From contig JALOMZ010000145.1 of the NCBI GenBank assembly GCA_025455205.1, forward strand, positions 1-5,765: a stretch of 5,765 nt of DNA. Direction: 5' to 3'. Shown in pieces: positions 1-5,765 of this stretch. Under the pieces are notes generated by a model. That model did no database searches, was not told the DNA's origin, and was given only the letters and a program-made list of their open reading frames with translations. This stretch comes from Chitinophagaceae bacterium. GTDB taxonomy: Bacteria > Bacteroidota > Bacteroidia > Chitinophagales > Chitinophagaceae. Made by a program: the position numbers and the translations under genes. Position 1 is the first letter of the stretch. The number at the start of each line of letters is the position of its first letter.

Positions 1-1583
1 GTAACGCTGGCAGGGGCCTGGGCATGGATGAATCGGTAACTGGACTGGCTCCCGTTCACAATGGGAAGCCGGCCGGCTTCCAGCCAGTGGCGGCCATCGT
101 TACTGTATTCCACCCGGAAAACATCCCCACCAGACACTGGTGTGGCCACTCGCCAATCGAGCAAGGCCTGCGTGCCGCTCCGCACTGCATCAAAAGCCAG
201 GAAGCGCACCGGCAATACCCCCAGTGAAAAGGGCGTTGGCTCGTTTTCACCCGGTCCGCCCGGATTGCCATCGTTATTCGGGTCCATTGCCAGCAGGCCT
301 CCATTGTTGGAGGAATCCGAAATTTCCACGCGGCTCACCTCATTGTTGATAGCAGCCCGCGCCACGGCACTGTTGAAATAGGTGCTGGTGGCCGACAAAC
401 CGGAAACCCTGCACTCTATAATAACCTTGAAAAAGAACCCGGCTTGCCCCTTGGTTTCATTGGGCAGGTTCTGCCCGGGCTGCAACAATCTTATATCCGT
501 TGTTCCGTTGTATCCGGCATTCAATGCCAGTCCGGCCGGATTGCCCCCTTCCGCAAAACGAATGGACACAGCCGATACCCTGCCTGGGCCGAAAGCAGCA
601 GCCAGGTCATCTTCCACATTGACATCGTTCAGGATAGTATTACCCATGTTGCGGATAGTCACTTCGTAGGTGATATCAGCAGCACCGGCATCCAGCAACG
701 TGGCCTGCAGCAATTGCTTGGTGGCACCAATGGAAGGGGTGAAAGAGGTATTGTCAATGGGCGCCAGGCCATTCTGGAAGGGTCGTTCCGGCCCAAGCAC
801 ATTATCGGCAATGGAATAGCGGTAGGCATAGCACTGTGTGAAAAGGTCAGAGCCGGTCACCTCCAGTTCGCCATTGAGGTAGGCAATGCCATAGCAGTTC
901 TTTGGCAAGGCCTGCAGAAAGACGGCGGTGGCCTGACCCGACGGACTATTATAGTTCAGGATCTCGTAGAGTCGCGATGGATTGGCACCCAGGGTGGCAA
1001 ACATGCGGCCATTGGGCAAAATGGAAAGATCGCCGCTGGTTATGGTGGTGGGAAAGTTACCGGCAGGAAACTGAAGCACACGGGTATTGATGACGGCACC
1101 TGATTCTACATCAAACTGCTCCATGCGGCACTGGCCGGCAGCCCCGTCATAGGCGGTCAGGCTCCACAGGTTGCCATTATTGTCAAATTCAAAGTTGTTG
1201 GGTACATAGCTGTGGGTGAAGGTGGGTGTAGCGCTGATGGCCGGCGGACAGGCTATTCGTTCGGGCAGGCCGAAGTCGAGGCGCCAGGTGCGCGATTGCG
1301 AGCCGGAGCGGATATCGCACAGGTATAGCTTGTTATCGGCCGGATTGTAAGCCACAAAAGTGCTGTAATAGTCAGGCAGCTGCGGGCTCATGCTGCATTG
1401 CGCCAGCACCAGCGGACTGGCCGACAACGGCTGACGGATGACTGCAATGGAGGGGGCGGTGGCATTGGTGCAGGTAGCGCTGCCCAGGTTCACCAGCATG
1501 GATTGCTGGGCAAAAGCTGTGACCAGCGCGAAGGTGGTGAGGCAAATGAGCAGAAAACGTTTCCTCTTGGGCGCTATTCGCAT
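1..1583 (-). CDS. Secreted DUF11-like protein with T9SS-type C-terminal linker (3' end outside window)
   Basis: This reading frame is open from the ATG at 1583-1581 to the window edge, giving 527 codons with no stop. An in-frame TAG lies two codons upstream, so this ATG is the first possible start. Residues 1-25 form a signal peptide: a basic KRKR segment, a hydrophobic core, and a likely cut after AFA25. Residues about 70-265 contain spaced 'YNPADNKLYLCD', 'FDNNGNLW' and 'LPNGRMFATLG' segments, suggesting a beta-propeller-like fold; seven cysteines (38, 63, 89, 112, 152, 230, 251) could form disulfides. Residues about 282-425 resemble a DUF11/Ig-like domain ('YEVTIRNMGNT', 'NAGYNGTTDIRLL'), followed by a DPNNDG acidic linker. 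Residues about 457-500 match the 'LPV.F..F....L.W......F.VE.S.DG..W' module that usually precedes a T9SS sorting domain. Export across the outer membrane by T9SS is therefore inferred; the sorting domain itself is not visible. It is a surface or secreted protein with no enzymatic motif recognised. The substrate or partner is unknown. Confidence 0.88.
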   Translation of the reverse strand, partial: MRIAPKRKRFLLICLTTFALVTAFAQQSMLVNLGSATCTNATAPSIAVIRQPLSASPLVLAQCSMSPQLPDYYSTFVAYNPADNKLYLCDIRSGSQSRTWRLDFGLPERIACPPAISATPTFTHSYVPNNFEFDNNGNLWSLTAYDGAAGQCRMEQFDVESGAVINTRVLQFPAGNFPTTITSGDLSILPNGRMFATLGANPSRLYEILNYNSPSGQATAVFLQALPKNCYGIAYLNGELEVTGSDLFTQCYAYRYSIADNVLGPERPFQNGLAPIDNTSFTPSIGATKQLLQATLLDAGAADITYEVTIRNMGNTILNDVNVEDDLAAAFGPGRVSAVSIRFAEGGNPAGLALNAGYNGTTDIRLLQPGQNLPNETKGQAGFFFKVIIECRVSGLSATSTYFNSAVARAAINNEVSRVEISDSSNNGGLLAMDPNNDGNPGGPGENEPTPFSLGVLPVRFLAFDAVRSGTQALLDWRVATPVSGGDVFRVEYSNDGRHWLEAGRLPIVNGSQSSYRFIHAQAPASV

Positions 1584-1630
1584 GCACTAAATTTTTGTTA
1601 CCAGGAGGGCCATGGCAGATCAAGCCAGCT

Positions 1631-1638
1631 CAAAGCTA
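1631..1638 (-). promoter_or_regulatory. Candidate Bacteroidota -7 box (TAGCTTTG) for the secreted protein gene
   Basis: Read on the minus strand, TAGCTTTG fits the Bacteroidota -7 consensus TAnnTTTG exactly. It would place the transcript start near 1624 and give a leader of about 40 nt before the ATG at 1583. No good TTG-type -33 box is present at the usual 19-21 nt spacing; the nearest TTTTG is only about 13 nt upstream. The call is tentative. Confidence 0.3.
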
Positions 1639-1734
1639 CACCAAATGATGGCAAAACGCAGTAGCGGGGTCAGTACCAGGCAAACTGCACCGCCTTGAGG
1701 CAATGTCAATTAGTTAACGATGGGAGCCTTGTTC

Positions 1735-1787
1735 ATCTGCGTAAATCTGCGTCAGCATCTGCGTCATCTGCGGGAAATATTCCCCGC
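1735..1787. repeat. Four ATCTGCG repeats ending in a small GC-rich hairpin
   Basis: ATCTGCG occurs four times, at 1735-1741, 1745-1751, 1757-1763 and 1766-1772, at periods of 10, 12 and 9 nt. The last copy runs into an inverted repeat at 1770-1787, whose arms are GCGGGAA and TTCCCCGC with one bulged C and a three-base loop. The element sits in the divergent gap between the secreted protein gene and the thiolase gene, upstream of both promoter candidates' start points. The repeat structure is visible directly. From memory it resembles dispersed 'ATCTGCG' intergenic repeats in Bacteroidota genomes, but I cannot confirm that here. No protein frame explains it. Confidence 0.65.
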
Positions 1788-1825
1788 GGATACCAAGTTA
1801 ACGACATTAGCCTTGGATGCATAAT

Positions 1826-1855
1826 ATTGCCAGGCTGGCCGAATACCTACATTTG
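1826..1855 (+). promoter_or_regulatory. Bacteroidota-type promoter for the thiolase gene
   Basis: ATTG at 1826-1829 and TACATTTG at 1848-1855 match the Bacteroidota -33 (TTTG/TTG) and -7 (TAnnTTTG) boxes, separated by 18 nt, close to the usual 19-21. Transcription would start near 1862, leaving a leader of only about 15 nt before the ATG at 1878. The -7 match is exact and the location suits the annotated start, which also argues against any longer N-terminus beginning further upstream. Confidence 0.55.
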
Positions 1856-1877
1856 CATCCTAAACGATTTGTGTCAT

Positions 1878-3056
1878 ATGAAAGAGGTGTACATCATTTC
1901 CGCCGTGCGCACGCCCATGGGCAGCTTTGGCGGTTCGCTCAAAGATTTTTCCGCTACCCAATTGGGAGCCATTGCCATTAAAGGCGCTATTGAAAAAGCC
2001 GGCATCCAGCCTGGTGATGTGCAGGACGTATTGATGGGCTGCGTGATGCAGGCCAACCTGGGCCAGGCACCGGCCCGGCAGGCGGCCAAATTTGCCGGGC
2101 TGCCCAATGAAGTGAACTGCACCACGGTCAATAAAGTGTGCGCCAGTGGCATGAAGGCCCTGGCACAGGCCGCCCAGAGCATTTTACTGGGTGATGCCGA
2201 GGTGGTGGTAGCTGGTGGCATGGAAAGCATGAGCAATGTGCCCTTCTATGCCGATAAAATGCGCTGGGGCAACAAGTACGGGAACGCCTCCCTCATTGAT
2301 GGCCTCGCCAAGGATGGCCTCACTGATGTGTACGATGGTCAGGCCATGGGCGTGGCAGCCGAACTCTGTGCCAGTACATGTGGCATCAGCCGCGAAGACC
2401 AGGATGCCTTTGCCATTGAAAGCTACCAGCGCAGCCAGGCGGCCTGGGAAGCCGGCAAATTTGCCGAGGAAGTGGTACCGGTGCCCATTCCGCAGCGCAA
2501 GGGCGATCCCATCCTCTTTGCCCGCGACGAGGAGCCCTTCAACGTGAAGTTTGATAAGATCCCTTCCCTCAATCCGGCATTCAAAAAAGACGGCACCGTT
2601 ACCGCCGCCAATGCCAGCACCATGAACGATGGCGCCGCCGCCCTGGTGCTCATGAGCCGCGAAAAGGCCGAAGCCATGGGACTCAAACCCATTGCCAAGA
2701 TCATTGGCTATGCCGATGCCGAACAGGCACCGGAATGGTTCACCACCACCCCCTCACTGGCGGTGCCCAAGGCCGTGGCAAAGGCCGGCCTCAAGATGGA
2801 AGACATCAGCTACTGGGAACTGAACGAAGCATTCAGTGTGGTGGGCATTGAAAACACCAAACGCATGCAGCTGGATCCCGCCAAAGTGAATGCCCATGGC
2901 GGTGCCGTCTCCATCGGCCACCCGCTGGGCTGCAGCGGCGCCCGCATCATTGTTACCCTCATTAATGTGCTGAAGCAAAACCATGCGAAGTACGGAGCAG
3001 CCGGCATCTGCAACGGTGGCGGTGGTGCCAGCGCTATGGTAATTGAAGCCTGCTGA
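1878..3056 (+). CDS. Acetyl-CoA C-acetyltransferase (thiolase II-like)
   Basis: This is a 392-residue thiolase, the normal full length for the family. It condenses two acetyl-CoA into acetoacetyl-CoA or cleaves acetoacetyl-CoA, in the cytoplasm. All catalytic elements are present: nucleophile Cys88 in KVCASGMKA, Asn316 in NEAF, His348 in GHPLGCSGAR, and Cys378 in CNGGGGASA. The C-terminal CNGGGGASAM and the internal KDGLTDVY and AGGMESMSNVP segments strongly resemble the human mitochondrial ACAT1 (T2) type. At the place where biosynthetic thiolases have HMG, this protein has QAMG, with Ala156 in the His position. The start at 1878 was chosen because MKEVYIISAVRTP is the canonical thiolase N-terminus; the frame is open upstream to 1695 but that part is unlike any thiolase. 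The gene has its own candidate promoter and a terminator 65 nt after the stop, so it is probably monocistronic. Whether it serves beta-oxidation, ketone use or biosynthesis cannot be told from the context. Confidence 0.96.
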   Translation: MKEVYIISAVRTPMGSFGGSLKDFSATQLGAIAIKGAIEKAGIQPGDVQDVLMGCVMQANLGQAPARQAAKFAGLPNEVNCTTVNKVCASGMKALAQAAQSILLGDAEVVVAGGMESMSNVPFYADKMRWGNKYGNASLIDGLAKDGLTDVYDGQAMGVAAELCASTCGISREDQDAFAIESYQRSQAAWEAGKFAEEVVPVPIPQRKGDPILFARDEEPFNVKFDKIPSLNPAFKKDGTVTAANASTMNDGAAALVLMSREKAEAMGLKPIAKIIGYADAEQAPEWFTTTPSLAVPKAVAKAGLKMEDISYWELNEAFSVVGIENTKRMQLDPAKVNAHGGAVSIGHPLGCSGARIIVTLINVLKQNHAKYGAAGICNGGGGASAMVIEAC

Positions 3057-3435
3057 AGGCGACCCAACTGATTAATATGGGCAGCAAGGATTAATTACCT
3101 TGTTGCATCAGATTTGCAGAAGAGAATGCCCGTTTATCCCGGGCATTCTCTTTTTGATGAAGGAGGGCCGCAACGCCTTTAGTTTGCCACCTTTTGGCCA
3201 TCCGTAATGCACTGCTGCATCACTGCGCAGCGCGAATTATTTGCGCCAGGAGGATCATGAACTCTTTGAATGGCAGTGCCAGATGCCTACATTTATCCGG
3301 CACTGCGTAAACCATGCTGCCGGCATTTTACTTGTTTCACGCGCATAAAACCAGGTGCCTGTTTGCTGACCAGCCCGGTATACGCATCCACATTTTCGAA
3401 ACAATAACTGCACATAATTTGAAGCAGAGAAAATC
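3057..3435. other. Intergenic region between thiolase and GH130 lipoprotein genes
   Basis: Apart from the terminator at 3121-3155, these 379 bases hold no frame that looks like a real protein and no tRNA or rRNA. A weak imperfect inverted repeat around GCAAGG...CCTTG lies at 3084-3106, and short GC-rich palindromic pieces occur near 3210-3246. Just before the lipoprotein gene, TAATTTG at 3415-3421 is one base short of the TAnnTTTG box, with only a poor TTTTCG at the -33 distance, so the promoter of that gene is not clearly identified. Confidence 0.6.
3121..3155 (+). terminator. Strong intrinsic terminator after the thiolase gene
   Basis: A perfect 12-bp stem (AGAGAATGCCCG at 3121-3132 with CGGGCATTCTCT at 3140-3151) closes a 7-nt loop and runs directly into a T-tract ending at 3155. 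It begins 65 nt after the thiolase stop codon. There is no A-tract on the left side, so it should act mainly on plus-strand transcription. Confidence 0.9.
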
Positions 3436-4566
3436 ATGAAGAAATGTTCTTGCCTGCTTTGGGGCGCACTGATCTCTCTTTCCATTATGGGGTGCAGCAA
3501 GCAGCCTGCACCGGAATGGCAACCAGGGGCTTTATACAAACCGGAGCAGAATCCCATACTGTTCCCCGACAGCAACTTTACATTCTTCTGCCCGCTGCAA
3601 AAGGACACCGTCCGGTGGCAGAAGGCTGATGTATTCAACCCGGCAGCCATTGTACGTAACGATACCGTCTTTCTGTTTTACCGTTCTGAAGACAACCCCG
3701 TTGCCGCATTGGGCGGTCGCACCAGCCGGATTGGCCTTGCCTGGAGTACAGATGGGCTACATTTCACCAGGCTGCCCGCACCGGTGCTGTACCCCAACAT
3801 AGACAGTTTCACGGTGTACGATTACCCTGGCGGCTGTGAGGATCCCCGCATCGTAGCCAGTCCCGACGGGCGCTACATTATGACTTACACCAGCTGGAAC
3901 CAGCATACAGCCAGGCTGAGTGTTGCTGTATCGTACGACCTGTTGCACTGGCAAAAAACGGGACCAGCCTTTGCAAAAGCTTACAACGGCCGGTACAAAG
4001 ACCTTTGGAGCAAAAGCGGCGCCATTGTTACACGCTTTGTGAATGGCGTGCAGGTGGCTGAAAAAATACAGGGCCGCTACCTGATGTATTGGGGCGACAA
4101 GAAACTGAACCTGGCCTGGAGCGAAAACCTTATCGACTGGCATCCAAACGAAACAGCACCGGGCAGCCTGCATTATGTGGCTGAGCCGCGACCCCGCACT
4201 TTCGAAAGTGGACTGGTGGAACCCGGTCCTCCGGCCTTTATACAGGGCAATGAAATCATACTGCTGTACAACGCGCAGAACAGCCCCGACAGTGCAGATA
4301 CAGACTTCACCCTGCCCACAGGGCTTTACAGTGCCGCACAAATGACTTTTGATCTTTCGGACCCGGCAAAGCTGCTGAAGCGCTCCGACACTCCATTCCT
4401 GAAACCCAGCCTGCCGCATGAGCTAAAGGGACAATACAAAAGCGGCACCACTTTTCTGGAAGGCATGGTGCCCTTTAAGGGAAATTGGCACCTGTATTAT
4501 GGCACTGCCGACTCTTATGTAGGAGTGGCATTGTCTGGAGCCACCGGGCATGTTTCAAATAGATGA
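3436..4566 (+). CDS. GH130-family glycosidase/phosphorylase-like lipoprotein
   Basis: This is a 376-residue protein with a lipoprotein signal peptide: KK, a hydrophobic stretch, and a lipobox-like IMGC with the modified Cys at 20. No acidic run follows Cys20, so there is no clear surface-export signal; it is probably anchored facing the periplasm, though this is inferred. The rest follows the five-bladed propeller pattern of GH130: FNPAAIV (67-73) with FLFYRSED (79-86), IGLAWSTDG (99-107), GGCEDPRIV (132-140), YIMTYTSW (147-154), LVEPGPPAF (260-268), and YYGTADSYVGVA (354-365). Asp136 in EDPR matches the family's catalytic acid. GH130 enzymes act on beta-mannosides, by phosphorolysis or, in a subgroup, hydrolysis. 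The segment where phosphorylases, as I recall, carry an LHRP-like phosphate site here reads YLMYWGD (215-221), which favours a hydrolase. The true sugar substrate is not known. No SusC/D, other glycosidase or sugar regulator is adjacent, so it is not part of a visible polysaccharide locus. Confidence 0.85.
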   Translation: MKKCSCLLWGALISLSIMGCSKQPAPEWQPGALYKPEQNPILFPDSNFTFFCPLQKDTVRWQKADVFNPAAIVRNDTVFLFYRSEDNPVAALGGRTSRIGLAWSTDGLHFTRLPAPVLYPNIDSFTVYDYPGGCEDPRIVASPDGRYIMTYTSWNQHTARLSVAVSYDLLHWQKTGPAFAKAYNGRYKDLWSKSGAIVTRFVNGVQVAEKIQGRYLMYWGDKKLNLAWSENLIDWHPNETAPGSLHYVAEPRPRTFESGLVEPGPPAFIQGNEIILLYNAQNSPDSADTDFTLPTGLYSAAQMTFDLSDPAKLLKRSDTPFLKPSLPHELKGQYKSGTTFLEGMVPFKGNWHLYYGTADSYVGVALSGATGHVSNR

Positions 4567-4581
4567 AAATAGTACCAACAA

Positions 4582-4615
4582 GCCCGTAGTTCCAGGTGAT
4601 AACACCTGCTATGGC
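4582..4615. terminator. Imperfect hairpin in convergent gap, possible bidirectional terminator
   Basis: CAGGTG (4593-4598) and CACCTG (4603-4608) pair perfectly around an ATAA loop. The stem can be extended by TAG/CTA and GCC/GGC pairs across a TTC bulge and a small internal loop, reaching 4582-4615. It lies between the ends of the lipoprotein gene and hisIE, which point at each other, where a shared termination structure would be expected. Neither side has a proper T-tract, so the function is uncertain. Confidence 0.35.
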
Positions 4616-4651
4616 GAACAGAAAGGCACACTTGCAGGCATGCCGGCCAAC

Positions 4652-5251
4652 CTATTTATGCCGTCCCCGTAATACCTCCACAACATCGGCCAGTGTATAA
4701 CCCTTGGCCTGCAGCAATACGATGTAGTGAAACATCAGGTCGGCTGCCTCGCCCAGGAAAAGATCCTTGTTATCGTCCTTGGATTCGATCACCAGTTCCA
4801 CAGCCTCCTCTCCTACCTTTTGCGCCACTTTGTTGATGCCTTTGGCAAACAGCTTGGACGTGTAAGAAGCTTCTGACGGATTATTCTTTCTTCCCGCAAT
4901 CACCGACTCGAGATACAGGAGGAAGTCGGCCGGATTGGATTCGTTCTTTTCAAAGAAACAGGTGTCGGCGCCCGTGTGGCAGGTAGGCCCTTTGGGTATG
5001 GCTTTTACCAGCAGGGTATCCTTGTCGCAATCCACTTTCATCTCCCTGAACAACAGGTAATTTTCACTGGTCTCTCCTTTGGTCCAGAGACGTTGCTTGC
5101 TGCGGCTGAAAAAAGTAACCTTGCCCAGCTCCATGGTTTTATCAACGGCTTCCTGGTTCATGAAACCCACCATCAGCACTTTGCCCGTGATGGCATCCTG
5201 TACAATAGCCGGCACAAGACCATCGGGATATTTATTGAAATCAATTTTCAT
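4652..5251 (-). CDS. hisIE: Bifunctional phosphoribosyl-AMP cyclohydrolase / phosphoribosyl-ATP pyrophosphohydrolase
   Basis: HisIE catalyses two steps of histidine biosynthesis in the cytoplasm: removal of pyrophosphate from PR-ATP, then ring opening of PR-AMP. The 199 residues have the usual fused order. The HisI part (about 1-105) shows VGFMNQEA, SRSKQRLWTKGETS, the metal-binding DCDKD (Asp74, Asp76, Asp78) and zinc cysteines Cys75, Cys91 and Cys98 within DCD and GPTCHTGADTC. The HisE part (about 108-199) shows KVGEEAVELVIE and GEAADLMFHYIVLL, carrying the acidic residues that bind magnesium. A small deviation is ETSENY where GETSGN is usual (Glu63 for Gly). The start codon at 5251-5249 lies inside the end of the upstream small ORF (11-bp overlap) and is preceded by an A-rich stretch, typical of Bacteroidota starts. 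It appears to be the last gene of the his operon, since the next gene to the left is convergent. Confidence 0.97.
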   Translation of the reverse strand: MKIDFNKYPDGLVPAIVQDAITGKVLMVGFMNQEAVDKTMELGKVTFFSRSKQRLWTKGETSENYLLFREMKVDCDKDTLLVKAIPKGPTCHTGADTCFFEKNESNPADFLLYLESVIAGRKNNPSEASYTSKLFAKGINKVAQKVGEEAVELVIESKDDNKDLFLGEAADLMFHYIVLLQAKGYTLADVVEVLRGRHK

Positions 5252-5408
5252 TCTCTTTTTTCTTTTGGTTGAGCATTTCCATAAACTCCTTCATCTGCGC
5301 GGCGGTAGCGGCACGGTCTTTGTCCATGCGGCGCTTTTCGATTTTATAGCTGAAGCGGATCACCATGATGCCCAGCAGCATGGACCCGATAAGAATAAGC
5401 CACATCAT
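5241..5408 (-). CDS. Small single-pass membrane protein between hisF and hisIE
   Basis: This 55-codon frame starts at the ATG at 5408-5406, which overlaps the hisF stop as ATGA, and ends with a TGA at 5243-5241 inside the first codons of hisIE. It thus fills the gap between the two his genes exactly. Residues 2-17 are a hydrophobic segment (Trp, Leu, Ile, Met, Gly) able to span a membrane. Residues 18-30 are strongly basic (Arg18, Lys22, Lys25, Arg26, Arg27, Lys30), which by the positive-inside rule puts the C-terminus in the cytoplasm. Residues 31-55 form a charged, probably helical tail rich in Lys, Glu, Met and Asn. A second ATG immediately follows and could give a 54-residue form. I do not recognise the family. 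The two tight overlaps, the coherent membrane-then-basic pattern and the operon position argue that it is real and translationally coupled; chance cannot be fully excluded for so short a frame. Confidence 0.72.
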   Translation of the reverse strand: MMWLILIGSMLLGIMVIRFSYKIEKRRMDKDRAATAAQMKEFMEMLNQKKKENEN

Positions 5409-5765
5409 AGGCGTACAGGAATTTGTTGGCTGGCAAGATATCGTTTAAGTTGTGGAACCGGTATTTCTCCATAGTGAAAGATGCTGGCAGCCAGTCCGGC
5501 ATCGGCCCCTGCCAGGTTGAACACATCCACAAAATGTTCCATGGCGCCGGCTCCACCGGAGGCAATCACGGGTATTTCCACCGCATCGGCCACGGCCCGG
5601 GTGATGGGCAGGTCGAAGCCGGTTTTGGCCCCGTCGGTATTCATGCTGGTGAGCAGGATTTCCCCGGCGCCCCGCACATACACTTCTCTAGCCCATTGCA
5701 CCGTGACAAGATCAGTAGGCCTGGAGCCCCCGTGGGTATGCACCCGGTGATAAGGCACCGGCGAT
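5405..5765 (-). CDS. hisF: Imidazole glycerol phosphate synthase cyclase subunit HisF (5' end outside window)
   Basis: HisF is a TIM-barrel enzyme that, with ammonia from its glutaminase partner HisH, converts PRFAR to imidazole glycerol phosphate and AICAR. Only the C-terminal 119 residues are in the window; the gene continues to the right. They match the second half of the barrel: [38 protein letters not shown] with the catalytic Asp before Gly (equivalent to Thermotoga Asp176), the phosphate-binding [10 protein letters not shown], and [16 protein letters not shown]. The protein ends at a TGA at 5407-5405, shortly after the expected IPVRL C-terminus, so the 3' end is intact. The stop overlaps the start of the small membrane ORF by 4 bp. 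Other his genes, including hisH and hisA, would be expected upstream, outside the window. Confidence 0.96.
   Translation of the reverse strand, partial: SPVPYHRVHTHGGSRPTDLVTVQWAREVYVRGAGEILLTSMNTDGAKTGFDLPITRAVADAVEIPVIASGGAGAMEHFVDVFNLAGADAGLAASIFHYGEIPVPQLKRYLASQQIPVRL

Noticed and set aside
444..1103. 219-codon plus-strand open frame
   Set aside because: It lies opposite the secreted protein gene, whose minus-strand translation has a signal peptide and recognisable domains; the plus-strand translation has no coherent features.
1695..1877. N-terminal extension of the thiolase frame (61 extra codons from an ATG at 1695)
   Set aside because: The extension covers the ATCTGCG repeats and the promoter candidate, and has no thiolase similarity; the canonical N-terminus begins at 1878.
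3084..3106. Weak inverted repeat (GCAAGG...CCTTG) between the thiolase stop and its terminator
   Set aside because: The pairing is only about five to six bases with an AT-rich loop, easily due to chance next to the much stronger terminator.
3255..3650. 131-codon minus-strand open frame reaching into the intergenic region
   Set aside because: More than half overlaps the lipoprotein gene start antisense, and the remainder shows no domain, signal or promoter.
3757..4419. 220-codon minus-strand open frame
   Set aside because: It is antisense to the GH130 motifs and has no recognisable domain; a shadow of the real gene.
5079..5474. 131-codon plus-strand frame over the hisIE/small ORF/hisF junction
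   Set aside because: It crosses three minus-strand genes in antisense and has no recognisable composition or motif.

Overview
The window looks like chromosomal DNA from a Bacteroidota bacterium, most likely in or near the Chitinophagaceae. The order or family level is a guess from protein style, not a search. Three things support the phylum: a secreted protein with the 'LPV.F..F' linker that normally precedes a type IX secretion (T9SS) sorting domain, promoter candidates of the TAnnTTTG type instead of E. coli-type -35/-10 boxes, and starts with no clear Shine-Dalgarno sequence. Base composition is moderately GC-rich, and the genes look alike in composition.

Layout from left to right. Positions 1-1583, minus strand: the first 527 codons of a large exported protein (signal peptide, propeller-like N-terminal region, DUF11-like domain, T9SS-type linker) whose C-terminus lies outside the window. 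Positions 1584-1877: a divergent intergenic region with a candidate promoter for each flanking gene and a cluster of four ATCTGCG repeats ending in a small hairpin. Positions 1878-3056, plus strand: a complete acetyl-CoA acetyltransferase (thiolase), apparently transcribed alone and followed by a strong intrinsic terminator (3121-3155). Positions 3156-3435 hold no convincing gene. Positions 3436-4566, plus strand: a lipoprotein of the GH130 mannoside phosphorylase/hydrolase superfamily. Positions 4567-4651: a short convergent gap containing an imperfect hairpin.

Positions 4652-5765, minus strand: the distal end of a histidine biosynthesis operon, read right to left as hisF (its C-terminal part), an unannotated 55-codon membrane-protein ORF, then hisIE. 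The three frames overlap (4 bp and 11 bp), so they are almost certainly co-transcribed and translationally coupled. HisF (with HisH) makes imidazole glycerol phosphate, while HisIE performs the pyrophosphohydrolase and cyclohydrolase steps earlier in the pathway. The small membrane protein has no known role there.

Most of the window is ordinary metabolic and secreted-protein content. I see no defence system, CRISPR array, transposon, tRNA or rRNA. The least explained items are the small membrane ORF between hisF and hisIE, the ATCTGCG repeat/hairpin, and the predicted hydrolase-like character of the GH130 lipoprotein.
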